Source: CAZOVK01 sp964583165
GTDB lineage: Bacteria > Bacillota > Clostridia > Lachnospirales > WRAX01
Direction of reading: 5' to 3'
Length of the DNA stretch: 12,950 nucleotides
NCBI GenBank assembly: GCA_964583165.1
Contig: CAZOVK010000066.1
Coordinates: forward strand, 1 to 12,950
The notes beneath the pieces are model-generated. The model saw nothing but the letters and a program-made list of their open reading frames with translations, had not been told where the DNA came from and ran no database searches. Below, one piece after another: positions 1 to 5,748 of the stretch (position 1 is the stretch's first letter; the number at the start of each line of letters is the position of its first letter). A program made the translations under genes and the position numbers.

Positions 1-290
1 TATCAGAAAGAGCCAAAACAGACGAAAATGTAGCGCTTATTCGCGACGCCATGTACTATCAAGTCGCGAAAGAAATCGGCTCAATGGCGGCTGTCGCTTC
101 GGGCGAAGTAGACGCGATTCTTCTTACAGGCGGGATAGTCTTTGACCAATACGCCGTTGATTATATCACGAATCGCGTGAAATTTATCGCGCCTGTACAC
201 GCCTACCCGGGCGAAGACGAGCTGTTTGCGCTCGCCGAGAGCGTTCTTAGAGTATTACGTGGCGAGCAAAAGGCAAAGGTGTACAGCTAG
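1..290 (+). CDS. buk: Butyrate kinase, C-terminal fragment (gene cut by window start)
   Basis: Only the last 95 or so residues are present, read in frame from base 3; the start lies upstream of the window. The visible part contains LLTGGIVFDQY, then FIAPV and YPGEDELFALAE followed by RVLRGEQ, which is the characteristic C-terminus of butyrate or branched-chain fatty acid kinases of the acetate/propionate kinase superfamily. The enzyme transfers phosphate from butyryl phosphate (or isobutyryl/isovaleryl phosphate) to ADP in the cytoplasm, making ATP and the free acid. It is followed after 25 nt by a P-loop ATPase gene and then by genes for a branched-chain 2-oxoacid:ferredoxin oxidoreductase, so the natural substrate is probably a branched-chain acyl phosphate; that preference is inferred from context. 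A phosphate butyryltransferase gene (ptb) would be expected just upstream. Family assignment is firm; substrate preference is not. Confidence 0.9.
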   Translation, partial: SERAKTDENVALIRDAMYYQVAKEIGSMAAVASGEVDAILLTGGIVFDQYAVDYITNRVKFIAPVHAYPGEDELFALAESVLRVLRGEQKAKVYS

Positions 291-315
291 AACCTAGCTG
301 ACCGGGAGGGTATGA

Positions 316-975
316 TTGAATCCTTTAATTGTGACGGGCAGTTACGGCACGGGTAAAACCGAGTTTGTGCTACAATACGCCTACCACTTGCGCAAACAAA
401 CAGACGAGCGTATCTATATTGCCGACCTTGACGTAATCAACCCCTATTTCAGAAGCCGCGAACGCCAAAGTCAACTGGCGAAAGACAACATAGAAATAGT
501 AGGCAGCAGTCTAGAAAACAGCTTGGGCATTGACCTACCCGCTTTAAGTTTCGGCTTTGTATCCTTAATTCGCGCGGGAAAACCACTCATAGTTGACCTC
601 GCGGGCAGTGAAAACGGGCTGAAAGTCCTCGCGGGCGTACATGATGAACTCGGCAAATATGATTTATGGTGTGTGGTAAACGTCAACCGCCCCGAATCGT
701 CAGACGCTCAGAAGATGATAAACTTCGTCCGCCTTATTCAAGGCGTTGGCAACTTGAAAGTCACGGGGCTTGTTAACAATACCCACATGCTCCACGACAC
801 AACGGCCAATGACATTCTTCACGGTCAAGATGAAGCCGAAAAAGCCGCGAAAACTTTGGATATTCCCGTTACAATGACGCTTGTTCGCGAAGATATACAA
901 AAAGAACTGGGGGATAGAATCAACCCTCCTACCCTAACATTCCAAAAGCTCCAAATGCGCGAATCATGGCAATGA
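316..975 (+). CDS. P-loop ATP-binding protein of the vor cluster, function unknown
   Basis: This 219-residue protein has a Walker A motif GSYGTGKT at residues 8-15, a conserved-looking DLDVINPYFRSRE stretch around residues 37-49, a Walker-B-like LIVDLAG ending near residue 97 (D94), and a GLVNNTH segment at 151-157 where related P-loop NTPases have a base-recognition loop. It resembles the CobQ/MinD/ParA-like group of cytoplasmic SIMIBI ATPases. The start is TTG at 316: the Shine-Dalgarno GGGAGGG at 304-310 sits 5 nt before it, while the nearby ATG at 312 is in another frame. It lies between butyrate kinase and a ferredoxin-VorBAC set with short gaps, so it is probably co-transcribed. I recall similar ATPases beside clostridial vor genes, but I know of no experimental role. 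Iron-sulfur cluster delivery or complex maturation is conceivable and is speculation only. Confidence 0.85.
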   Translation: MNPLIVTGSYGTGKTEFVLQYAYHLRKQTDERIYIADLDVINPYFRSRERQSQLAKDNIEIVGSSLENSLGIDLPALSFGFVSLIRAGKPLIVDLAGSENGLKVLAGVHDELGKYDLWCVVNVNRPESSDAQKMINFVRLIQGVGNLKVTGLVNNTHMLHDTTANDILHGQDEAEKAAKTLDIPVTMTLVREDIQKELGDRINPPTLTFQKLQMRESWQ

Positions 976-1011
976 CAACAAATTAACATATAAAAATATG
1001 AGGTGATGGGC

Positions 1012-1218
1012 TTGGCTACTTTGAAAGTCAACGACAAAGCCTGCAAGGGCTGTTCACTCTGTGTTTCCACATGCCCGAAGAAGATTCTGGCGCTCAACAC
1101 AAACCACGTGAACGACATGGGCTACAACCCGGCTGTCTGCACAAACCAGGCTGAATGTATCGGCTGCGCCATGTGCGCCGTGATTTGCCCGGACAGCTGT
1201 ATTGAAGTGGAGGTGTAA
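1012..1218 (+). CDS. 2x[4Fe-4S] ferredoxin subunit (delta-type) of 2-oxoacid:ferredoxin oxidoreductase
   Basis: This small iron-sulfur protein has two classical cluster motifs. With the TTG start, the cysteines are C11, C14, C17 and C21 (the last followed by Pro) and C49, C52, C55 and C59 (again followed by Pro); C43 and C63 are extra. It should carry two [4Fe-4S] clusters that pass electrons from the catalytic subunits to free ferredoxin in the cytoplasm. I place the start at TTG 1012, giving 68 residues, because the Shine-Dalgarno AGGTGA at 1001-1006 is 5 nt upstream. The GTG at 1003 and ATG at 1006 lie within or directly against that Shine-Dalgarno. It ends 2 nt before the alpha-subunit start, and its last codons contain that gene's ribosome binding site, which suggests coupled translation. 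The family assignment is secure; the delta-subunit role comes from gene order. Confidence 0.92.
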   Translation: MATLKVNDKACKGCSLCVSTCPKKILALNTNHVNDMGYNPAVCTNQAECIGCAMCAVICPDSCIEVEV

Positions 1219-1220
1219 GC

Positions 1221-2288
1221 ATGGCAAAACAACTCATGAAGGGTAACGAAGCAATCGCGGAAGCAGCCATTCACGCAGGCTGTGACGCGTTCTTCGGCTA
1301 CCCCATAACGCCGCAAAACGAAATCCCCGAATACTTCGCGAAGCGAATGCCCGAAGTGGGTGGCGTATTCGTTCAATCCGAATCGGAAATCAGCGCGATA
1401 AATATGGTCTACGGCGCGGCGGCGGCGGGCAAGCGTGTAATGACAAGCTCCAGTTCGCCCGGTATTGCGCTCAAACAAGAGGGTATTTCCTACCTCGCAG
1501 GCGCAAGACTGCCCGCTGTTATTGTCAGTATCTCACGCGGCGGCCCGGGACTTGGCGGCATTCTGCCGAGTCAGTCTGACTACTTCCAAGCGACACGCGG
1601 CGGCGGTAACGGCGACTACTACATACCCGTCTATGCCCCCGCAAGCATTCAAGAAGCCACTGACTTGGTTCAAAAGGCGTTCAACATCGCCATGAAATAC
1701 CGCACGCCCGTGTTCGTTCTCGGTGACGGTATGCTCGCCCAAATGATGGAACCCGTTGAAATCCGTGATATTCCGCAAGAAGAAGACGATATAAGCTGGG
1801 CGGCGAATGGCGAAAGCGGCGAACGCGGTCACAAGAACGTCGTAACATCCGTGTTCCTATCAGGCCCCGTTCTTGAAGCGCATAACATCGCCCTACAAGA
1901 AGTCTACGAAGAAATCAAGGCCAAAGAGTGCATGTACGAACTCGACGTTGAAGAAGGTGACGAGATTCTCGTTATCGCCTACGGTACGCCATCACGTATA
2001 GCCAGAGGCGCAATAGCAGAACTGGAGAAATCGGGCATCAAAGCGGGTTTACTGCGCCCCATTACGCTGAAGCCGTTCCCATACGAAGCCTTTGACAACC
2101 TGCCTAAGTCAGTTAAAGCGGTCATTTCGGTTGAACTCTCAGCCGGTCAGATGATTGAAGACATCAAACTCGGTGTTGCGGGTCGCCTACCCGTCCACTT
2201 CTATGGTCGCCTAGGCGGCATGATATTCGAGCCGGAAGAAATCGCGGCTTATATAACGAAGATTTTGAGGGGGGAGAACAATGCCTAA
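1221..2288 (+). CDS. vorB: Branched-chain 2-oxoacid:ferredoxin oxidoreductase, alpha subunit (VorB type)
   Basis: This 355-residue protein matches the 3-methyl-2-oxobutanoate dehydrogenase subunit VorB / KorA alpha family. It has the YPITPQNEIPEY motif at residues 27-38, which binds near the thiamine aminopyrimidine and substrate carboxylate. The ESEISAINMVYGAAAAG segment follows (about 54-70), then TSSSSPGIAL at 75-84 and RGGPGLGG at 106-113. The C-terminal half is the domain II region with VIAYGTPSRIARGAI. With the beta and gamma subunits it decarboxylates 2-oxoisovalerate and related 2-oxoacids to acyl-CoA while reducing ferredoxin. The ATG at 1221 is preceded by GGAGGTG at 1209-1215. Its 3' end overlaps the beta-subunit gene by 8 nt. 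2-Oxoglutarate or pyruvate oxidoreductases are close relatives; the butyrate kinase neighbour favours branched-chain substrates. Confidence 0.92.
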   Translation: MAKQLMKGNEAIAEAAIHAGCDAFFGYPITPQNEIPEYFAKRMPEVGGVFVQSESEISAINMVYGAAAAGKRVMTSSSSPGIALKQEGISYLAGARLPAVIVSISRGGPGLGGILPSQSDYFQATRGGGNGDYYIPVYAPASIQEATDLVQKAFNIAMKYRTPVFVLGDGMLAQMMEPVEIRDIPQEEDDISWAANGESGERGHKNVVTSVFLSGPVLEAHNIALQEVYEEIKAKECMYELDVEEGDEILVIAYGTPSRIARGAIAELEKSGIKAGLLRPITLKPFPYEAFDNLPKSVKAVISVELSAGQMIEDIKLGVAGRLPVHFYGRLGGMIFEPEEIAAYITKILRGENNA

Positions 2289-3027
2289 GACAGTCTACGC
2301 CAAAAGCGCGGGTCTATCAGACACGCCGCTGTCCTACTGCCCGGGCTGCGGTCACGGCATTATCCACAAGCTTGTAGCCGAAAGCCTTGTTGAACTCGGC
2401 GTCCTCGGCAAGTCGATTCTGATTGCGCCCGTCGGTTGCTCCGTGCTCGCCTACAACTTCTTCGCGTGTGACGGCATTCAAGCCGCACACGGTCGCGCCC
2501 CCGCCCTCGCAACGGGCATCAAGCGCACAAACCCTGACAAAATCGTGTTCACCTATCAAGGCGACGGCGACTTGGCTTCAATCGGCACGAACGAGATTAT
2601 CCACGCGGCACACCGCGGTGAAAATATCACAGTCATTTTCGTCAACAACGCCATTTACGGCATGACAGGCGGTCAAATGGCGCCCACAACCCTCATCAAC
2701 CAGCGCACATCCACAAGCCCCAGCGGTCGCACGGTCACACAAGCGGGTCTGCCGCTCAAAGTAAGCGAAATGATAGCTACTATACCATCCGCTCACTACA
2801 TAGAGCGCGTGTCCATTCATGATGTGCCGAACATTCGCAAGGCGAAAAAGGCGATTTTGAAGGCCTTCCAGAACCAAATCGACGGCAAGGGCTTCTCAAT
2901 GGTAGAAATCCTCTCCACCTGCAATATCAACTGGAACCTTACTCCCGTTGACTCAATGAAATTCGTCAAAGAACAGATGATGCCCTATTATCCTCTCGGC
3001 GTTTACAGAGACGGGGGTGCTGAATAA
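2281..3027 (+). CDS. vorA: Branched-chain 2-oxoacid:ferredoxin oxidoreductase, beta subunit (TPP and Fe-S)
   Basis: This 248-residue protein is the thiamine-diphosphate-binding subunit. It has YCPGCGHG at residues 19-26, the TPP/Mg motif GDGDLASIGTNE from residue 94 with NN at 122-123, and AIYGMTGGQ just after. Cysteines C20, C23, C53 and C214 match the spacing of the four ligands of the proximal [4Fe-4S] cluster in two- and four-subunit 2-oxoacid oxidoreductases, so this subunit should hold both the active-site cofactor and the first electron carrier. The ATG at 2281 lies inside the end of the alpha gene and has a GAGGGGGGAG Shine-Dalgarno just upstream. The stop overlaps the next start as TAATG. 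Cytoplasmic. Specificity among branched-chain, aromatic and 2-oxoglutarate substrates cannot be read from the motifs alone. Confidence 0.92.
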   Translation: MPKTVYAKSAGLSDTPLSYCPGCGHGIIHKLVAESLVELGVLGKSILIAPVGCSVLAYNFFACDGIQAAHGRAPALATGIKRTNPDKIVFTYQGDGDLASIGTNEIIHAAHRGENITVIFVNNAIYGMTGGQMAPTTLINQRTSTSPSGRTVTQAGLPLKVSEMIATIPSAHYIERVSIHDVPNIRKAKKAILKAFQNQIDGKGFSMVEILSTCNINWNLTPVDSMKFVKEQMMPYYPLGVYRDGGAE

Positions 3028-3563
3028 TGGAGAAACTCATATTTTCGGGTTTCGGCGGTCAGGGCGTTCTGACGCTCGGGCAAATTATCGCGTCAATGGC
3101 GCTTGAAAAAGACCTTAACGTAACGTGGATGCCCTCATACGGCGCAGAAATGCGCGGTGGCACGGCAAACTGCGCTGTCGTCATATCTGAAACAGAAATT
3201 GGTTGCCCACTCGTGTCCAGTAACGCCGACTTCGTGTTCGCGCTCAATGACCCGTCGGTTGATAAATTCATGCCCATGCTCAAATCGGGCGGCGTTCTCG
3301 TTGTCAACAGCTCAATCGTCACAAAAGACATTGCGCGTGACGACATCACTATCATTAAAATCGACGCAACCAATATCGCCATAGCCCTCGGCAGTGCGAA
3401 AGTCGCTAACATGGTCATGATAGCGGGCTACTTAAAGATGACAGACAAATTCACTCTCGAAGACGTAGAAGCCGTCATGAAAAAGAAATTTGCGGGCAAG
3501 AACGAGAAGTTTATCCCCATCAACCTGAGTGCGATTAAGAAAGGACTTGAAGAGATACAGTAG
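3027..3563 (+). CDS. vorC: 2-oxoacid:ferredoxin oxidoreductase, gamma subunit
   Basis: This 178-residue protein belongs to the 2-oxoacid:acceptor oxidoreductase gamma family (catalytic domain III of pyruvate:ferredoxin oxidoreductase). It has the N-terminal FSGFGGQGV motif at residues 6-14, which contacts CoA or the domain interface in the family, and SYGAEMRGGTANC at about 37-49. The ATG overlaps the beta-subunit stop by one base (TAATG), and a GGGGGTG Shine-Dalgarno lies in the end of the beta gene, so translation is coupled. It is the last gene of the vor set. No convincing terminator follows it directly: only a weak AT-rich imperfect hairpin lies at 3571-3591. Some transcripts may therefore run into the plus-strand RNA and its terminator at 3714-3762. 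Confidence 0.92.
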   Translation: MEKLIFSGFGGQGVLTLGQIIASMALEKDLNVTWMPSYGAEMRGGTANCAVVISETEIGCPLVSSNADFVFALNDPSVDKFMPMLKSGGVLVVNSSIVTKDIARDDITIIKIDATNIAIALGSAKVANMVMIAGYLKMTDKFTLEDVEAVMKKKFAGKNEKFIPINLSAIKKGLEEIQ

Positions 3564-3596
3564 GTATCGAGTTAACGAAAAATTTCGTAACATTGC

Positions 3597-3625
3597 TTGA
3601 CATAATCTGTTATCAGATGTACAAT
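3597..3625 (+). promoter_or_regulatory. Sigma-A-type promoter for the plus-strand antisense RNA
   Basis: A perfect -35 box TTGACA (3597-3602) is separated by exactly 17 nt from a -10 box TACAAT (3620-3625), which differs from consensus at one base. The start of transcription should fall at about 3632. No open reading frame with a ribosome binding site follows; instead there is a run of hairpins ending in a strong terminator at 3762. This points to a dedicated promoter for a small RNA. It lies only 33 nt after the vorC stop codon. Confidence 0.8.
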
Positions 3626-3636
3626 GTATATGTCAT

Positions 3637-3664
3637 AAAACAAAAGGAGAGCTGCGAACTCTCC
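3637..3664 (-). terminator. Intrinsic terminator for the minus-strand membrane-peptide mRNA
   Basis: Read on the minus strand, a GGAGAG/CTCTCC stem (3664-3659 with 3651-3646, 7-nt loop) preceded by extra G residues is followed at once by TTTTGTTTT (3645-3637). The stem is short (6 bp), so efficiency may be moderate. It places the end of the toxin-like mRNA close to the start of the antisense RNA, so the two transcripts overlap over about 125 nt. Confidence 0.6.
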
Positions 3665-3713
3665 CCCTGTAGGCCATCAGCATGGTGGCTAACTGCTTTC
3701 TTCATCCTTGGTG

Positions 3714-3762
3714 AAGAAATAGCCGCCCGTCATAAGACTAGTTGGGGCGGCTATTTCTTTTT
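3714..3762 (+). terminator. Strong intrinsic terminator of the plus-strand RNA
   Basis: A perfect 15-bp inverted repeat (3714-3728 and 3745-3759, arms containing ATAGCCGCCC and GGGCGGCTAT) with a 16-nt loop is followed by a run of T residues ending at 3762. The right arm overlaps the stop codon and last codons of the minus-strand gene. It ends the antisense RNA and probably also any read-through from the vor operon. On the minus strand no T run follows, so it is not a clear terminator in that direction. Confidence 0.85.
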
Positions 3763-3906
3763 GCTGTCTTTGTTTAACTTCTGGTTTAGTTTCTCGTCTA
3801 TCCTTTGGTTAACGATGTCTAGAATGCCGAAGATAAAGGCAGTTGTACCAAACATAACCGTAACAACCAAAGCGATAATAGCAATAACCGTAGAAAAATC
3901 GACCAT
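3751..3906 (-). CDS. Small single-pass membrane peptide, candidate type I toxin
   Basis: The peptide has 51 residues: a short N-terminus (MVDFS), one hydrophobic helix at about residues 6-31, then a charged amphipathic tail with KLNQKLNKDSKKK at the end. That shape is typical of type I toxins acting at the membrane (TxpA, BsrG, YonT, Fst and similar). The ATG at 3906 has an excellent Shine-Dalgarno GGGAGGTG 6 nt upstream. The longer reading from 3975 is unlikely because the predicted transcript begins at about 3978. The gene has its own consensus promoter, a leader of about 70 nt able to hide the Shine-Dalgarno, and its own terminator. A separately promoted RNA antisense to its 3' end accompanies it. 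I do not recognise a named family. Alternatives are a small regulatory membrane protein or a holin-like peptide. That the gene is real is well supported; toxicity is inferred. Confidence 0.75.
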   Translation of the reverse strand: MVDFSTVIAIIALVVTVMFGTTAFIFGILDIVNQRIDEKLNQKLNKDSKKK

Positions 3907-3914
3907 ATGTAACA

Positions 3915-3940
3915 CCTCCCACTGAAAGTGCCGTAGGAGG
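3915..3940 (-). promoter_or_regulatory. Leader hairpin that can sequester the peptide's Shine-Dalgarno
   Basis: In the minus-strand mRNA leader, CCTCC (3940-3936) can pair with the GGAGG of the Shine-Dalgarno (3919-3915). CACT (3930-3927) can pair with AGTG (3923-3920) above it around a 3-nt loop, leaving a one-sided 5-nt bulge (3935-3931). Hidden ribosome binding sites are a common safeguard in type I toxin mRNAs. The pairing is seen in the sequence; its regulatory effect is inferred. Confidence 0.5.
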
Positions 3941-3984
3941 AAGAAAGCATCCATAGTAGCGCCCCGCGCCAACAACTTATGAAA

Positions 3985-4013
3985 ATTCTACCAATTTCGA
4001 CATACAATGTCAA
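3985..4013 (-). promoter_or_regulatory. Sigma-A-type promoter for the membrane-peptide gene
   Basis: On the minus strand a perfect -35 TTGACA (4013-4008) is followed after exactly 17 nt by a -10 TAGAAT (3990-3985), one base from consensus. Transcription should start at about 3978, leaving a leader of about 70 nt before the ATG at 3906. The -35 overlaps a small inverted repeat, GACAT-ACA-ATGTC, at 3999-4011. Confidence 0.8.
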
Positions 4014-4086
4014 CAGTAAATCATCCATAAACATACGTATATATTAGTAATATTACCAACATCAGTAAATCAAGGGGAGTGCAACC

Positions 4087-5748
4087 ATGACAAACACATT
4101 CTGGGACGGAAGCCATGCCGCCCACAGACGCGTTGTATACAAAGGTGCCGGCTGGTCAGATTCTGACATACGCGGTAAGGTACATATCGGCATAGCCAAC
4201 ACATACGCAGAAAACAGCCCCGCGCACATAGCCATGCGTCAACTTGCCGAAGCCGTAAAACAGGGCGTGTGGGAAGCCGGAGGGATACCCGTTGAATTTG
4301 GCGTGCCTTCGACATGCGGTAATGTCGCGATAGGTACGGAGTGTATGCGCTATGAGCTGGCGGGGCGCGATACCGTAGCAATGTCCATTGAATTTGTGGC
4401 GCAGGTTCACCAATTTGACGGGCTTGTAGCCCTCGCTTGCTGTGACAACATCATACCCGGAACCATTCTGGCATCCATTCGCACGAACATACCCAGCGTC
4501 ATCGTGACAGGTGGCCCCATGTTGCCCGGTGACTACAACGGTCAAAAGCTCATCACACCCGACATCAACATAGGCTCATTCGCGGCGGCGGAAGACATAC
4601 CCCAAGATTTCGCCGACATGGAAAACGCCTGTTGCTCGGGCATTGGCGCGTGTGCCGTTATGGGCACAGCCAACACCATGCAAATTCTGACAGAAGCCCT
4701 CGGTCTGAGTCTGCCTGGCTCGGCAACAATCCCCGCCGTTTTCGCTGACAGAATTCGCGCGGCGCGTGAATCGGGGCGGCGTGCCGTCAAACTCGCTCAA
4801 GAACGCGTAACACCGCGCGATATACTCACAAAGGATTCGCTTGATAACGCCACGGCTGTCGATTTAGCCATAGGCGGCTCCTCCAACGCCGTTCTGCATA
4901 TTCTCGCTATTGCTGAAGAGCTCGGCATTTCGTACAGTTTAGACGATTTTGACAGACTCTCGCACATACCGTGCATATGCGGCGTTCGCTCGGCAGGCCC
5001 ATACTCTGTTGTTGACTTGCATTATGCGGGGGGCGTTCCTGCTGTTGAAAAAATCATTGAAGAGTATCTGCACACAAGCGCCAAAAATGTAGTCGGAACA
5101 ACCCTAGCAGACGTACTTCAACACGCCAAACCTCAACTCGGCGGCGTATTGCGCCCCCTTGATAACCCGTGGCACACCGTATCCGGCTTAGCCGTACTGC
5201 GTGGCAACCTAGCTGAACACGGCGCAATCGTCAGAACCACAGGTGTAAAAGAGAACATGCGGAAATTCAGCGGCAACGCCGTCATCTTCGATGACGAAAG
5301 CACATGCGCTAAGGCAATTCTGAACGGTGAAGTCCAACCCGGCTCAGTGATTGTCCTACGTTATGAAGGCGTTTACGGCTCACCCGGCATGAACGAACTC
5401 ATGCAGGCGACAGACGCGCTCATTGCACGTGGTCTTGACGACAAGGTGGGGCTTATAACAGACGGGCGTTTCTCGGGCTTTAACTACGGCCCCATTGTCG
5501 GCCATATCTCGCCCGAAGCTATGGAAGGTGGCAATCTGGCACTGGTTGAAACGGGCGATACAATCGTCGTAGACTGCGCCGAAAAGCGTTTGGAATTACT
5601 TGTCAGCGAAGATATTCTAGCCGAACGCCGCAAACTTTGGAAGAAGCCCGCTCCGAAAGTGACAACGGGTATGCTCGCGAACTATGCGCGTTGTGCCCTA
5701 CCCTCACACCGCGGCGGCGCAATGCAAAGCTGGCGTTTGGATGAATAG
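4087..5748 (+). CDS. ilvD: IlvD/Edd-family dehydratase, dihydroxy-acid dehydratase-like
   Basis: This 553-residue cytoplasmic enzyme has full IlvD/Edd family length. Dihydroxy-acid dehydratase converts 2,3-dihydroxy-isovalerate to 2-oxoisovalerate in valine and isoleucine synthesis; other family members dehydrate sugar acids. Visible family features are the Mg ligands E85 (in GTECM), D120 and E427 (in YEGVYGSPGM), Fe-S cysteines C118/C119 and C189 (in GIGACAVMGTANTM), and the catalytic-serine motif GRFSG with S463. Two key positions differ from typical IlvD. The CDK lysine, which is carbamylated and binds Mg in characterised members, is N121, and the first cluster-cysteine position (Gly in E. 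coli) is A46. The ATG at 4087 follows AGGGGAG, and no convincing promoter or T-box leader is visible. No other ilv genes lie nearby, and the 3' end overlaps an S41-like gene by 8 nt. The symbol is given by family; the substrate is uncertain. Confidence 0.8.
   Translation: MTNTFWDGSHAAHRRVVYKGAGWSDSDIRGKVHIGIANTYAENSPAHIAMRQLAEAVKQGVWEAGGIPVEFGVPSTCGNVAIGTECMRYELAGRDTVAMSIEFVAQVHQFDGLVALACCDNIIPGTILASIRTNIPSVIVTGGPMLPGDYNGQKLITPDINIGSFAAAEDIPQDFADMENACCSGIGACAVMGTANTMQILTEALGLSLPGSATIPAVFADRIRAARESGRRAVKLAQERVTPRDILTKDSLDNATAVDLAIGGSSNAVLHILAIAEELGISYSLDDFDRLSHIPCICGVRSAGPYSVVDLHYAGGVPAVEKIIEEYLHTSAKNVVGTTLADVLQHAKPQLGGVLRPLDNPWHTVSGLAVLRGNLAEHGAIVRTTGVKENMRKFSGNAVIFDDESTCAKAILNGEVQPGSVIVLRYEGVYGSPGMNELMQATDALIARGLDDKVGLITDGRFSGFNYGPIVGHISPEAMEGGNLALVETGDTIVVDCAEKRLELLVSEDILAERRKLWKKPAPKVTTGMLANYARCALPSHRGGAMQSWRLDE

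Larger units (their letters stand above)
3632..3762 (+). ncRNA. Predicted antisense RNA (type I antitoxin-like), about 131 nt
   Basis: A consensus promoter (3597-3625) and an intrinsic terminator (stem 3714-3728/3745-3759, T run to 3762) bracket this stretch, and it carries no plausible coding sequence. Three further hairpins can form: 3646-3651 with 3659-3664; 3672-3678 with 3684-3690 (two wobble pairs); and 3697-3704 with 3712-3719. The third competes with the base of the terminator stem, sharing 3714-3719. The loop at 3705-3711 contains CTTG, which fits the YUNR U-turn pattern used in kissing complexes of many antisense RNAs. The RNA is complementary to the 3' untranslated region and last codons of the minus-strand membrane-peptide gene (3751-3906). 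The expected role is to pair with that mRNA and block its use or trigger its decay. Ends and function are inferred from sequence. Confidence 0.7.

Noticed and set aside
3571..3591. Terminator directly after vorC
   Set aside because: The imperfect AT-rich hairpin has a very small loop and no T run after it.
3593..3925. A 110-codon plus-strand frame through the intergenic region
   Set aside because: It begins inside the -35 region of the antisense RNA promoter, has no ribosome binding site, crosses a strong terminator and is antisense to the better-supported membrane peptide.
3751..3975. A longer 74-residue version of the minus-strand membrane peptide
   Set aside because: The promoter at 4013-3985 would start transcription near 3978, leaving no room for a ribosome binding site, whereas the ATG at 3906 has GGGAGGTG at ideal spacing.
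3597..4013. CRISPR array, attachment site or insertion-sequence ends in the structured intergenic region
   Set aside because: The inverted repeats are single hairpins with terminator or RNA-folding character. No direct repeat units with spacers, transposase frame or target-site duplication were seen.
4014..4086. T-box or other riboswitch ahead of the ilvD-like gene, and a plus-strand promoter there
   Set aside because: The leader is too short and lacks a T-box core or terminator. TATATT-like -10 candidates exist (for example 4040-4045), but no acceptable -35 lies 16-18 nt upstream. The short palindromes ATACGTAT (4033-4040) and GTAATATTAC (4047-4056) look like AT-rich chance.
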